46,205 nucleotides of DNA, taken from assembly GCA_946480965.1 (NCBI GenBank), contig CAMLMI010000002.1, positions 1-46,205 of the forward strand. Reading direction: 5' to 3'. Both the position numbers and the translations under genes were made by a program. Shown piece after piece: positions 1 to 7,622 of this stretch. Positions within the stretch are counted from its first letter, which is position 1. Every line of letters begins with the position of its first letter. The DNA comes from an uncultured Verrucomicrobiales bacterium. GTDB taxonomy: Bacteria > Verrucomicrobiota > Verrucomicrobiae > Limisphaerales > CANJSG01. Below the pieces are notes generated by a model. That model had not been told where the DNA came from. It did no database searches and saw only the letters and a list, made by a program, of their open reading frames with translations.

Positions 1-35
1 TCCGCCTCGGCCTGCCCAAGGTGGTGCCGAAGTGA
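1..35 (+). CDS. C-terminal tail of a gene entering from the left edge (partial)
   Basis: Reading from base 3, the frame gives RLGLPKVVPK followed by a TGA stop at 33-35. It is open to the window edge and is not contradicted by another gene. Ten residues are too few to name a family. It could also be noncoding sequence that happens to be open. Confidence 0.25.
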   Translation, partial: RLGLPKVVPK

Positions 36-103
36 GGACGATGTGGCGATAGCCTCCGGCTTGCGCTCTGGCGGCTCGCCCAGAGCCTTCGCCCCACCTA
101 CCC

Positions 104-574
104 CTACGCTTTGTTCCGGCACGCCCCGGCGCGCTTCAGCTCCTCGCAGGTTGCGGTGATCTGGAGGCGGATGCCCTTCGGACGGAAGCCGTGCTGGTGC
201 ACGATCTCGTTCTCCAGCCGCACGAGCGACTCGCTCTCGAACTCCACGATCCGGTCGCAGTCGGCGCAGATGATGTGGTTGTGGTCGGGGTGGTCCGCGT
301 AGTTCGGGTCGTAGATCTTCTGGTCCTTGCCGAAGTCCATCTCGCGGACGAGCCCGCTCTCCGTCAGCAACGGCAACGTGCGATAGACCGTGGCGCGGGA
401 GACGGAGGCGTCGCGACGGCGGGACCAGTCGAGGAGCTGGTCGGCGGTGAAGTGCTCCTCGGTGCTGAACGCGGCATCGATGATCGCGCGCCGCTGGGAG
501 GTGAGACGCAGCCCCTTGCCGCCGAGGAACGCGAGGAACCTCGCCTTGGCGTTGCAGTTTCCATCGGGCGGCAT
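104..574 (-). CDS. Fur-family metal-responsive transcriptional regulator
   Basis: This 156-residue protein belongs to the Fur/PerR/Zur family of metal-sensing DNA-binding repressors. The N-terminal half (about residues 15-90) is the winged helix, with the family-typical TSQRRAII and SRATVYRTLPLL segments. The C-terminal half is the metal-binding dimerisation domain. It shows a histidine-rich stretch (H95, H98, H100), a CxxC at C103/C106 and a second cysteine pair at C143/C152, consistent with a structural zinc site. The ATG at 574 is chosen because the frame upstream (to 667) codes for an arginine-rich, non-family extension. The second Cys pair is spaced more widely than the usual CxxC. Whether it senses iron, zinc or peroxide cannot be told. 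It is transcribed divergently from the DUF3592 gene at 728. Confidence 0.9.
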   Translation of the reverse strand: MPPDGNCNAKARFLAFLGGKGLRLTSQRRAIIDAAFSTEEHFTADQLLDWSRRRDASVSRATVYRTLPLLTESGLVREMDFGKDQKIYDPNYADHPDHNHIICADCDRIVEFESESLVRLENEIVHQHGFRPKGIRLQITATCEELKRAGACRNKA

Positions 575-727
575 GGTGCGACCGTATTTTTGGCCGGAGG
601 ACAAGTCAACGCGGGGTCGCCTATCGGGTCTGCGGAGGAAAGATGCGGCAACCGCGGGCTTGAGCAATTTGACGCCGAGTGCTCATTCTATCCCATCCAG
701 CTTGGCACAACCTTAACTCTCCCGGGT

Positions 728-1267
728 ATGTCCGACGCCTTCATCGCCACTTTTTCCATTACCTTCTTGGTCGGGTTTGGCCTCTTCGGTTGGGGAGTCT
801 TTTTGCTGTGCCGAAGCAAGGCCGCCGCCGCGTGGCCAACGACCCAAGGGGAAATTCTGGAATGCGATCTCATTGAGACGCCCTGCGGCGACGACTCTTC
901 GTGGAAGACCAAGGTCAGGTATCGTTATGCCTGCAACGGTCGCGAGTTCATCGGAACGAGGATCGCCTTCGGATACACGAACAGCAAAAGCCGGGAAGAT
1001 CACTCCCTCATCGCCGCGAAACTGCGTTCACGAGCGAAGGTGCAGGTTTGGTATCAACCGAACGCCCCCGCCAATGCCGTGCTGGCCGTCGGTTTCCATC
1101 ACCATGCCAATTTTTTCTTGGGCTCAGGGGCTGCGATTCAACTGTTGGCCGGCTTCCTGTTGGTGGGCCACGCTCTGCTGCTTTTGATGGCCGCGCTGTT
1201 TGCGATGCTGATGCTCAATCTGGTGCGTTGGGAACAGATCGACGCCAAGATCCAGCCCGTCGAATAG
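728..1267 (+). CDS. DUF3592-type membrane protein
   Basis: A 179-residue membrane protein. An N-terminal hydrophobic helix (about residues 5-28) is followed by a soluble domain of about 85 residues and two more hydrophobic stretches (about 125-165). The soluble part has the DUF3592 pattern: a GEI strand near the start, a Y-R-Y segment with a following NGREFIG, and a C-terminal VQVWYQPNAPANAVL close to the family's V-x-Y-x-P-x-x-P-x-x-A-V-L signature. The ATG at 728 is preferred over far-upstream starts, whose extra sequence only mirrors the regulator gene on the other strand. Function is unknown. It is followed after 3 bases by another small membrane protein, so the two probably form a transcription unit. 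Confidence 0.75.
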   Translation: MSDAFIATFSITFLVGFGLFGWGVFLLCRSKAAAAWPTTQGEILECDLIETPCGDDSSWKTKVRYRYACNGREFIGTRIAFGYTNSKSREDHSLIAAKLRSRAKVQVWYQPNAPANAVLAVGFHHHANFFLGSGAAIQLLAGFLLVGHALLLLMAALFAMLMLNLVRWEQIDAKIQPVE

Positions 1268-1270
1268 GAC

Positions 1271-1666
1271 ATGTCCGAAACCGTTCTGCCCACCGGGACG
1301 GACGCCGTTGCGCCGCAGAGATCCGCTGGTTATCTGTCCCAGCGTTCCGCTCTGCTGTTCGCCACGCTCGCTTGCCTCGTCATCCAGATCGTGTCCGAGA
1401 TACCCTTTCTGCAAATCCGCACCAAAAGATTCACTGCCGGGGAGATCAATTGGGTCCTTTCGGAGCTGGTTTCCATCACCGTCACTTTTGCGCTGCTATA
1501 CTCGACCCCGCTCTTCGCAGGAAAGCATAGCAGCATCCGACGCTTGGGACGCGTCATCGCTCTGATGGCGACGGCCTACGCAGTCGTGATGGGCGTTCTC
1601 GTCCTGCGGCTTCTTCTGTGGCTCCTCCCTTCATTCGTCCTCGGAATTCCGCCTCGGTTGGCCTGA
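1271..1666 (+). CDS. small integral membrane protein, unknown function
   Basis: A 131-residue protein with about three to four hydrophobic segments, at residues 25-45, 60-80 and 93-125. No family was recognised. The start is three bases after the stop of the DUF3592 gene, so translational coupling is likely. The C-terminus (IPPRLA) follows a long hydrophobic run rich in Leu and Val. It may be a partner of the upstream protein, but nothing in the sequence shows a function. Confidence 0.6.
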   Translation: MSETVLPTGTDAVAPQRSAGYLSQRSALLFATLACLVIQIVSEIPFLQIRTKRFTAGEINWVLSELVSITVTFALLYSTPLFAGKHSSIRRLGRVIALMATAYAVVMGVLVLRLLLWLLPSFVLGIPPRLA

Positions 1667-1688
1667 TCAGTGATCGAGTCGGTTTGGG

Positions 1689-1810
1689 CTCACGCCAAGG
1701 TCGCCGAGGGCGCAAAGGAGGGGAAACTTCTCCGGCGATGAGTTTGCGAGCTCGGTGAGCCGTGAAATCCAGCGCCGCATTCTTCGCGTCCCTTGAGACC
1801 TTGGCGTGAG
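1689..1810. repeat. palindromic intergenic element with 14-bp perfect terminal inverted repeats
   Basis: The arm ctcacgccaaggtc at 1689-1702 is exactly complementary to gaccttggcgtgag at 1797-1810. The interior contains further partly matching pieces (gcgcaaagg near 1710, cttcgcgtccc near 1782). It lies in the 213-base spacer between the membrane protein gene and cinA and codes for nothing obvious. It looks like one of the dispersed palindromic repeats scattered through this window. Confidence 0.75.
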
Positions 1811-1879
1811 GCACTGTCGGCATCGCGATTTGCGCTGTCACTGGCGCGGCCGCCTTCCCCCCGCTAGCTTCCGTGCCGG

Positions 1880-3136
1880 ATGACCGTCGAACTGATCAAC
1901 ACCGGCTCGGAGCTGATGCTCGGGCGCGTGCTCAACACCCACGCCCAATGGCTCGGCCGCCAGCTCTCCGACCTCGGCTACCGTCTTGTCCGCCAAGTGG
2001 CCGTGCCCGACACCGGGGCCGACATCCAGCAGGCCGTGCGCGAAGCCTTGGGCCGGGCACGCATCGTCATCGTCACCGGCGGCCTTGGACCCACTTCAGA
2101 TGATCTCACCCGCCAACTCATCGCCGATCTGCTGGGCAGGAAGCTGGTGATGGACGAACGCGCCTTGGGCGAGATCCAGGAGTTTTTCCGCATCCGCAAC
2201 CGGCCGATGACGCCGAACAACGAGGTCCAGGCCCTCGCCCCCGACGGCGCCATCGTCCTCTACAACCCGAACGGCACCGCACCCGGTTTGGCGATGGAGG
2301 TCGCGCCCAATCCCTTCGCCGCCGAGACCGCCTGGCTCTTCATGCTGCCCGGCCCGCCGCGCGAGTTGCGGCCCATGTTCACCGACCAGGTCGTCCCGCT
2401 GCTGCGGGCCAAGTGCACGCTCGACGGCGAGGTGGCCTGCGAAACTTGGCGCACGACCGGTCTGGGCGAATCGGCGCTGGCCCAGCGGCTGGAGGAGAAG
2501 ATGACCGCGTTGAAGGAGCAGGGCGTGGATCTCGGCTATTGCGCGCACTACGGCGCGGTGGACGTCCGCGTGATGGCCCGGGGCTGCGGCGCGTTCCAGC
2601 TCGTGCGCGAAGCCGGCGAGGTCATCCGCTCCGAACTGGGCGACTCGATCTTCGGCCAGGGCGACGATTCCCTGGAGCTCGTCGCGGTGCGGGAATTGAC
2701 CGAGCGCCACCAGACGCTGGCCGTGGCCGAAAGCTGCACCGGCGGCGCGATCGCGCATCGGCTGACGAACATCTCCGGCGCCTCCACGCCGTTCCTCGGC
2801 GGCTTCGTCACCTACAGCAACGAAGCCAAGGTGAAGTTCCTCGGCGTCCAGCCCGAAACCTTGGCCCGTCACGGCGCGGTCAGCGAAGAAACGGCGCGCG
2901 AGATGGCCGAAGGCGCCCGCCGCGCGATGGGCAGCGACTACGCCCTGGCCGTCACCGGGATCGCCGGCCCCACCGGCGGCACCGACGCCAAACCCGTCGG
3001 CACCGTCTTCATCGCGCTGGCCTCGGCGGAGAAGACCGTCGTGCTCCGCCAGCTCAACCGCTGGGACCGCGAGGCCTTCAAGACGGTGACCGCCAACCAG
3101 TCGCTGGAGCTGTTGCGCCGGGCGTTGGTGAAGTGA
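1880..3136 (+). CDS. cinA: CinA: competence/damage-inducible protein, NMN deamidase type
   Basis: A 418-residue protein with the usual two-domain CinA layout. Residues about 1-170 form the molybdopterin-binding-like (MoCF) domain, with the TGGLGPTSDD segment and MLPGPPREL. Residues about 255-415 form the CinA C-terminal (PncC) domain with AESCTGGAIAHRLT, where the Ser before the C-T-G-G motif is the presumed catalytic serine, and TGIAGPTGGT. In characterised members the C-terminal domain deamidates nicotinamide mononucleotide for NAD recycling, and the N-terminal domain has ADP-ribose pyrophosphatase activity. Length and both motifs are normal. The ATG at 1880 starts directly at the conserved N-terminus. 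It stands alone upstream of the fabG-like gene. Confidence 0.95.
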   Translation: MTVELINTGSELMLGRVLNTHAQWLGRQLSDLGYRLVRQVAVPDTGADIQQAVREALGRARIVIVTGGLGPTSDDLTRQLIADLLGRKLVMDERALGEIQEFFRIRNRPMTPNNEVQALAPDGAIVLYNPNGTAPGLAMEVAPNPFAAETAWLFMLPGPPRELRPMFTDQVVPLLRAKCTLDGEVACETWRTTGLGESALAQRLEEKMTALKEQGVDLGYCAHYGAVDVRVMARGCGAFQLVREAGEVIRSELGDSIFGQGDDSLELVAVRELTERHQTLAVAESCTGGAIAHRLTNISGASTPFLGGFVTYSNEAKVKFLGVQPETLARHGAVSEETAREMAEGARRAMGSDYALAVTGIAGPTGGTDAKPVGTVFIALASAEKTVVLRQLNRWDREAFKTVTANQSLELLRRALVK

Positions 3137-3221
3137 CGGCGCGGAGCGCGCAGGCCGAGCAACGCCCCACGTCGGGCTGGCGGCTTGGGGTGTGATCGGG
3201 AACCATCCGGCCATCGCAGCG

Positions 3222-3953
3222 ATGAACCCACGCACCCTTCTCATCACCGGCGGCAACGGCGGTCTCGGCCAGGCCATCGCCCGGCAGTTCCTTCGCCAGT
3301 CGCCAGACGACTTCGTCTGCCTCGGCGTCCGGGAACGGCGCGACCAGGCGGACGCCTTGGCGCGGGAATTTCCTGGCCGGGTCGAAGCCGTGACGCTGGA
3401 AGTGACCGATCCGGCGGCATGGAAAACCGCCGTCGCCGATCTCGTCACGCGACGCGGCCGCATCGACGTGCTGGTGAACAACGCCGGCCACCACGAAGAC
3501 GCCCTGCTCGCGCAGATGCCGCCGGAGAGCTGGGACCGGGTGCTGCGGACGAACCTCGACTCCGTCTTCCACGGCTGCCAAGCGGTGTTGCCCACGATGA
3601 TCGCCCAGCGCTTCGGCCGCATCGTGAACGTGGCCTCGCTCAGCGCGCTCTTCTCCCCGGCGGGCCAGGCGAACTACGCGGCGGCCAAGGCCGGCGTGAT
3701 CGGCCTCACCCAGTCGCTGGCCAAGGAAGTCGCGCGCATCGGCATCACCGTGAACGCCGTCTGCCCCGGCTACATCGACACCGGCGCGCTCGCCGGAATG
3801 GGCCCGGAAGAGAAGAAGGCGGCCGCGCTGCGCGTGCCGATGCGGAGGCTGGGCAAGCCCGAGGAAGTGGCCGCCGCCGTGCATTTTCTCGCTTGTTCCG
3901 AGGCAGGCTACATCACAGGTTCATCCCTCAAAATCGACGGTGGCATCCTGTAG
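3222..3953 (+). CDS. fabG: 3-oxoacyl-ACP reductase-like SDR (FabG family)
   Basis: A 243-residue short-chain dehydrogenase/reductase. It has the N-terminal nucleotide-binding motif GGNGGLG (10-16), NNAG at 86-89, a catalytic Ser at 139 and the Y152-x3-K156 pair, ending in ITGSSLKIDGGIL as FabG proteins do. FabG reduces 3-oxoacyl-ACP with NADPH in fatty-acid synthesis. The next gene, 19 bases downstream, encodes an acyl carrier protein, which supports an ACP-linked substrate. A GTG at 3192 would add ten residues with no family match, so the ATG at 3222 is preferred. No other fatty-acid genes are adjacent, so this may be a specialised rather than a housekeeping FabG. Confidence 0.88.
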   Translation: MNPRTLLITGGNGGLGQAIARQFLRQSPDDFVCLGVRERRDQADALAREFPGRVEAVTLEVTDPAAWKTAVADLVTRRGRIDVLVNNAGHHEDALLAQMPPESWDRVLRTNLDSVFHGCQAVLPTMIAQRFGRIVNVASLSALFSPAGQANYAAAKAGVIGLTQSLAKEVARIGITVNAVCPGYIDTGALAGMGPEEKKAAALRVPMRRLGKPEEVAAAVHFLACSEAGYITGSSLKIDGGIL

Positions 3954-3972
3954 CGAACCCGATCCCAAGCGC

Positions 3973-4239
3973 ATGGCAGACGAACTCCGGCAGCAGTTGA
4001 AGCAGATGATGGTGGACAACCTGATGTTGCAGGTGACCGCCGCCGAGATCGGCGACGACCAGGCGCTGTTCGGGCCGGAAAGCCTCGGGCTGGATTCCGT
4101 GGATGCGCTCCAGCTCGTCGTGGCGCTGGACAAACACCACGGCCTGAAGATCCCCGATCCCGGCGTCGCCCGCGAAGTGCTCCAATCGGTCAACACCATG
4201 GCCGCAGCGATCGAGAAACACCGCGCCGGAACGCCGTAA
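3973..4239 (+). CDS. acyl carrier protein
   Basis: An 88-residue protein with the phosphopantetheine attachment motif LGLDSVDALQL, the Ser being the carrier site, within a typical four-helix ACP fold. The segment KHHGLKIPD corresponds to helix III. An earlier in-frame ATG at 3940 would overlap the fabG stop and add an unrelated leader, so the ATG at 3973 is chosen. It probably carries the acyl chain reduced by the FabG-like enzyme encoded immediately upstream. The motif DSVDALQL differs from the DSLDTVEL of the housekeeping E. coli AcpP, hinting at a dedicated pathway; this is inference. Confidence 0.88.
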   Translation: MADELRQQLKQMMVDNLMLQVTAAEIGDDQALFGPESLGLDSVDALQLVVALDKHHGLKIPDPGVAREVLQSVNTMAAAIEKHRAGTP

Positions 4240-4243
4240 TCCG

Positions 4244-4310
4244 CTCGTTCTCCTTCTCCTTCTCGCTCTCGGTTTCGATGGGGGAGTAACGGATCGAGAA
4301 GGAGAACGAG
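4244..4310. repeat. pyrimidine/purine-rich inverted repeat (15-bp perfect arms)
   Basis: The arm ctcgttctccttctc (4244-4258) is exactly complementary to gagaaggagaacgag (4296-4310). Beyond the perfect arms both sides continue as iterations of TTCTCC/TTCTCG-like hexamers (to about 4270, and 4311-4326 on the purine side). It lies downstream of the acp gene. It could act as an attenuating hairpin, but it lacks a clean T-tract, so I class it as a repeat. Confidence 0.7.
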
Positions 4311-4452
4311 AACGAGGCCGAGAAGGATTTTCCTGCGTCCAATTCACGCCTCCCGCGCGAACGTCACGCATGTCTTTCCAACTGAAGCTCGGGGAACTGC
4401 CTTGGAAGCCAACCGTTCCGCCCTCGGCATTGGCTTTGCTAGATCGGGAAGC

Positions 4453-5250
4453 ATGAATCCCAAGCTTGGTGCCCCGCGCCATCGTCGTGGTTCGTCATTG
4501 GTGGAGGTTGTCGTAGTGGTCGCGGTGCTGGTGGTGGGCGCAGGGATGCTATTGCCTGCGACCACCCGATGCGGTGGAAGGGCAAGCCGCATCTCCTGCG
4601 TCAACAACCTCAAACAAGTCGGCACGGCCTTCCGCCTTTTCGCCAACGACCATGCTGGCAAATATCCGTTCCAAGTCTTGGCGGAGCTGGGAACCAACCG
4701 GTCCGATGCCTTTCAGTTCGACCCTTTGGACACCAACGACCCGACGCAGATCTGGAAACTCTTCCAAGCCGTCGGCAATGAACTGAGTTCGCCGAAGATC
4801 CTGATTTGTCCCGAGGACTCCGACCGCGATGCCGCCATCGACTTCGGCCAAACTCGGGAACGGTCGAAGAAGAGCTTTGCCCATCCTTCCAATCGGGTGA
4901 ACGCCCTCAGCTACTTCTACGGCCTCAATGCCCATGACGACGACCCGAACCATCTCGTCGCCGGCGACCGCAACCTGACCACCGGCGGCACCGACACCGC
5001 TCCGCCCAAAGACTTGCTGACCGGCCGCGTCGATCTCGCCCGCTTCTCCCAAAACCCAAAGGACGTGGGCGGCCAGCTCCGTTGGGGCCTGGGTCTGCAC
5101 GACAAGGCGGGCAACGTCGGATTCTCCGACGGCCACGTGGAGCAGCTCACCTCCGGCAAACTCCGCGAATCCGTCGGCATGGCCATTTCCGCCAATCAAA
5201 GCTCCAACCAAGTCCTCTGGCTGCCCAATCTCCCGCAGGCCAAGCCATGA
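4453..5250 (+). CDS. pseudopilin-like protein with H-X9-DG motif (copy 1)
   Basis: A 265-residue protein of the prepilin-type family common in Verrucomicrobiota and Planctomycetota. After a short basic leader there is a prepilin-like junction (RRGSSLVEVVVVVAVL), where the +5 Glu and following hydrophobic helix match type IV pilin/pseudopilin processing. The C-terminus carries the H-X9-DG signature (HDKAGNVGFSDG). Such proteins are thought to be exported and assembled or anchored by the type II secretion/pilus machinery; substrates are unknown. The ATG at 4453 is chosen because it places the leader at a normal length. Its stop overlaps the start of copy 2 by ATGA. Confidence 0.82.
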   Translation: MNPKLGAPRHRRGSSLVEVVVVVAVLVVGAGMLLPATTRCGGRASRISCVNNLKQVGTAFRLFANDHAGKYPFQVLAELGTNRSDAFQFDPLDTNDPTQIWKLFQAVGNELSSPKILICPEDSDRDAAIDFGQTRERSKKSFAHPSNRVNALSYFYGLNAHDDDPNHLVAGDRNLTTGGTDTAPPKDLLTGRVDLARFSQNPKDVGGQLRWGLGLHDKAGNVGFSDGHVEQLTSGKLRESVGMAISANQSSNQVLWLPNLPQAKP

Positions 5251-6047
5251 ATGCCGCCCTTCGATCCAAGCCCCCTTTTCGCGACTGCCACGGCTTCACC
5301 CGATCCGAGATCGCCATCGTGGTGGTGATGCTGGTGGCACTCTTCGTATTGGTGGTTCCAAAGCTTCAAAGGGCCAATCAGCACGCCAAGCGCATCGGCT
5401 GTGTCAGCTGTCACAAACAGATCGGCACCGCTTTCCGTCTTTTCGCCAACGACTACAACGGCCGCTATCCGTTCCAAGTGCTCTCCGGCACCAATCCGCC
5501 CTCGGTGCTGCCTTGGGGAATCCCCTCGTTCGACACTAATGACGCCTCGCTGGTCTGGGCGCTCTACCAGTTCGCCGGCAACGAAATCAGTTCTCCCTAC
5601 ATACTGGTCTGTCCGTCGGACGCGGACCGCGCACGAGCCAAGGACTTCCGCGAAGGTTCCGAAACCACAAAGCGGAGCTTCTCCCATCCGTCCAAACGGC
5701 TGAACGCGCTCAGCTTCTTCTACGGGTTGAACGCCAATGAAGAGAGCCCGGACCACCTCGTCTCTGGGGATCGCAACCTTGTGGCCGGAGGAGCCGATGA
5801 CCAACCCGATGCCACCCTCCTGGCTGGAGCCACCGATCTCGTTCCGCTGATGAAAAGCCCAACCGGCTCTCAACTTCGCTGGGGCCGAGGCTTGCATGAT
5901 CGCGCCGGAAACGCCGGTTTCTCCGACGGCCATGTGGAACAACTCACTTCCTTCAAGCTCCGCGAGGCCGCCACAAACTCCATCACTGCGACCGGCGTCT
6001 CGAACAACGTCCTCTGGCTGCCCAACCTTCCCCCGGCCAAGCGATGA
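5247..6047 (+). CDS. pseudopilin-like protein with H-X9-DG motif (copy 2)
   Basis: A 266-residue close paralogue of the preceding gene. It has the prepilin junction GFTRSEIAIVVVMLVALFVL, then the shared core IGTAFRLFAND, NALSFFYGLNA and a C-terminal HDRAGNAGFSDG. Both copies have GTAFRLFAND, YPFQVL and VLWLPNLP, showing a recent tandem duplication. Start and stop overlap neighbouring genes by ATGA on both sides, so the three-gene row is probably translationally coupled. The protein also has a CVSC pair just after the hydrophobic helix, where copy 1 has only a single Cys. Confidence 0.82.
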   Translation: MNAALRSKPPFRDCHGFTRSEIAIVVVMLVALFVLVVPKLQRANQHAKRIGCVSCHKQIGTAFRLFANDYNGRYPFQVLSGTNPPSVLPWGIPSFDTNDASLVWALYQFAGNEISSPYILVCPSDADRARAKDFREGSETTKRSFSHPSKRLNALSFFYGLNANEESPDHLVSGDRNLVAGGADDQPDATLLAGATDLVPLMKSPTGSQLRWGRGLHDRAGNAGFSDGHVEQLTSFKLREAATNSITATGVSNNVLWLPNLPPAKR

Positions 6048-6355
6048 ACGTCTCCGCATCCAAGACGAAGAAGCCGCCGGCAGACTCCCATTTGCCGCTA
6101 CGGCCCCGTAGCGGCGAACGGGAGTTCGCCGCCACATCACCGGGTCGGCAAATGGGCGCAACTTTGTCCGAAACCAAATCGCTGGAATGGGGTTCGGAGA
6201 TGCATCGCCGCACCGGAAACATCGCCTTCAGCGATGGGCGGGTGCAGTCGTTGACCACGGAGACGCTGCGGGAAGCTCTGGCCAAGACGGGCGACACGAA
6301 CAACACGGTCTGGCTGCCGAACGCGGAGGCAAAGAAATCGCCCGGGACATTGTAA
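6044..6355 (+). CDS. truncated pseudopilin-like remnant (copy 3)
   Basis: A 103-residue frame, again starting with ATGA overlap. Its C-terminal half matches the ends of copies 1 and 2: HRRTGNIAFSDG (H-X9-DG), then a thr-leu-rich segment and NNTVWLPN. The N-terminal signal helix and core domain are missing. The first 40 residues are instead encoded largely by a palindromic element (6087-6156). It therefore looks like the 3' end of a third tandem copy whose 5' part was replaced by, or deleted around, a repeat. It may be a degraded gene or may still make a short protein; without a signal helix it should not be exported. Confidence 0.55.
   Translation: MNVSASKTKKPPADSHLPLRPRSGEREFAATSPGRQMGATLSETKSLEWGSEMHRRTGNIAFSDGRVQSLTTETLREALAKTGDTNNTVWLPNAEAKKSPGTL
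6087..6156. repeat. clover-leaf palindromic element inside the copy-3 frame
   Basis: Outer arms cccatttgccg (6087-6097) and cggcaaatggg (6146-6156) pair perfectly. Inside are two further perfect hairpins: ccgctacg/cgtagcgg (6095-6102 / 6107-6114) and cggcgaac/gttcgccg (6112-6119 / 6124-6131). Together they can form a three-way junction in single-stranded DNA or RNA. The element is read through in frame by the truncated pseudopilin-like gene. Confidence 0.8.
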
Positions 6356-6449
6356 AAGCGAACGGCGACGCGGGGCCGCAGTGTCCGGCCCGTCGCTCAT
6401 AGAGAGCGAACCGATTTTTCCCCAAACGCCAAGGAGCCCCAGGGAAACG

Positions 6450-6521
6450 CGGCCGCAACGGAGACGGGTTCCACTGAACGTCCGAAGGACCGGACGAAAC
6501 CGAACCCATCCGTTGCGGCCG
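6450..6521. repeat. long hairpin in the spacer after the pseudopilin genes
   Basis: cggccgcaacgga (6450-6462) pairs perfectly with tccgttgcggccg (6509-6521), and the stem continues inward with gggttc/gaaccc (6466-6471 / 6502-6507). The loop region holds a smaller cgtcc/ggacg pair. No T-tract follows, so it is not a classical terminator. It is directly followed by another inverted repeat at 6538. Confidence 0.7.
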
Positions 6522-6537
6522 TCACCTCAAGTGCGGA

Positions 6538-6619
6538 AACATTCAACGCCCAACGCTGAACGCCCAACGTCGAAGGAGAGCCACGCAGGCGCTCCGTTCG
6601 ATGTTGGGCGTTGAATGTT
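6538..6619. repeat. dispersed inverted repeat of the AACATTCAACGCC type
   Basis: aacattcaacgcccaac (6538-6554) is exactly complementary to gttgggcgttgaatgtt (6603-6619). Related sequence occurs at 24241-24341 and as a half element at 36168-36204, so this is a dispersed family. It ends 20 bases before the stop of the GHMP kinase gene on the minus strand and fills most of the remaining spacer. Confidence 0.78.
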
Positions 6620-6638
6620 CCGCGTTCGATGTTTCCGG

Positions 6639-7622
6639 CTACCCCTCCAGCACCGTCGTTCCCTGGAAATCGAAGCGGAAGCGCACCTCTTTCAATCCGG
6701 CTTCGCGCATGGTGTGGCGGAGCTTCGCCTTGCCTTCGTCGGCGTAGAACATGAGGAATCCGCCGCCGCCCGCGCCGATCAGCTTGCCGCCGAGCGCACC
6801 GTTGGCCATGGCCGCGTCATACCACTGGTCGATCTGGCCGTTGCTCATGTTGCCGCTACGTTCCTTCTTCCGCTGCCAATGCACGTCCATCAGCCGGGCA
6901 AACTCGCGCAGATCGCCCTTCTCCATTGCGGCGGCGCTCTTCAGCCCGAGGTCTTTGATGAAGTGAAGGTTCTCCGTCATCGCCTTGTCGTCCTGCTTCG
7001 ACTTGTCGTGCTGTTCCTTGAGGATGGACGACGCGGAGCGGCTGTAGCCGGTGAAGAAGAGCAGGAGGTTGTCCTCCAGGTTGAAGAGCGTCTCCTCCGA
7101 GATCTTCAACGGCCACGCCTTGACGTTGCCGTCCTTCTGGAACTCGAAGCAGGTGATCCCGCCGTAGGCCGCGATGTATTGGTCCTGCTTGCCGATGGGT
7201 TCGCGCAGCCGGTTCAGCTCGATGTAGCAGGCCTGCGCGGCGAGTTCGGAGGGATGGACGAGGTTCTTCTTGTGCGTGTGGAGCGCCTTGAGCAGCGAGG
7301 TGGTGAAGCTGCCGGAGGAACCCAGCCCGGTGCCGGCGGGAATGTCCGCCATCGAGGTCATCTCCAAGTAGGAACCGTCCACGCCCACGAGATCGAAAGC
7401 TTCGCGGATGATCGGGTGCTCGATCTCGGCGGCGGAAGCCACGCGTTCCAGCTTGGAATACTTCACGATCAGGTCCGGCACGAAGGTCTGGTGCAGGGTC
7501 GTGTAGATGTATTTGTTGATCGCCGCCGCGACGAGGAAGCCGCCGTGGCGCTCGTAGTAGGACGGGAGATCGGTGCCGCCACCGCCGAGGCTGATGCGAA
7601 GGGGGGAACGCGTGATGATCAT
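6639..7622 (-). CDS. GHMP-family sugar kinase, heptose-7-phosphate-kinase-like
   Basis: A 327-residue GHMP kinase most like D-glycero-D-manno-heptose 7-phosphate kinase (HddA type), which phosphorylates the anomeric carbon of heptose 7-phosphate. It starts MIITRSPLRISLGGGGTDLP, as these kinases do. It has the ATP-binding PAGTGLGSSGSF (motif 2) and the C-terminal GGKLIGAGGGGFLMF (motif 3). It is the last gene of the minus-strand sugar operon. Its ATG overlaps the stop of the four-helix-bundle gene by ATGA. No heptose isomerase, phosphatase or nucleotidyltransferase is nearby, so the substrate could instead be another sugar or cyclitol phosphate. Confidence 0.88.
   Translation of the reverse strand: MIITRSPLRISLGGGGTDLPSYYERHGGFLVAAAINKYIYTTLHQTFVPDLIVKYSKLERVASAAEIEHPIIREAFDLVGVDGSYLEMTSMADIPAGTGLGSSGSFTTSLLKALHTHKKNLVHPSELAAQACYIELNRLREPIGKQDQYIAAYGGITCFEFQKDGNVKAWPLKISEETLFNLEDNLLLFFTGYSRSASSILKEQHDKSKQDDKAMTENLHFIKDLGLKSAAAMEKGDLREFARLMDVHWQRKKERSGNMSNGQIDQWYDAAMANGALGGKLIGAGGGGFLMFYADEGKAKLRHTMREAGLKEVRFRFDFQGTTVLEG

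Noticed and set aside
349..352. Internal lipobox-like L-S-A-C of the M56 fusion as a lipoprotein cleavage site (residue numbers, gene at 27815-30463)
   Set aside because: It follows the last membrane helix, but lipoprotein signals are N-terminal; kept only as a note in the gene entry.
191..727. Long N-terminal extension of the DUF3592 gene
   Set aside because: It is valine/arginine-rich sequence exactly opposite the Fur-family gene; the family domain begins after 728.
2096..3622. 508-residue open frame on the minus strand
   Set aside because: It mirrors cinA and fabG, which have strong family motifs; its composition is typical of a GC-rich shadow frame.
4244..4326. Inverted repeat considered as terminator of the fabG-acp operon
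   Set aside because: Arms are pyrimidine/purine hexamer arrays with a 37-base loop and no T-run; it resembles the other dispersed repeats instead.
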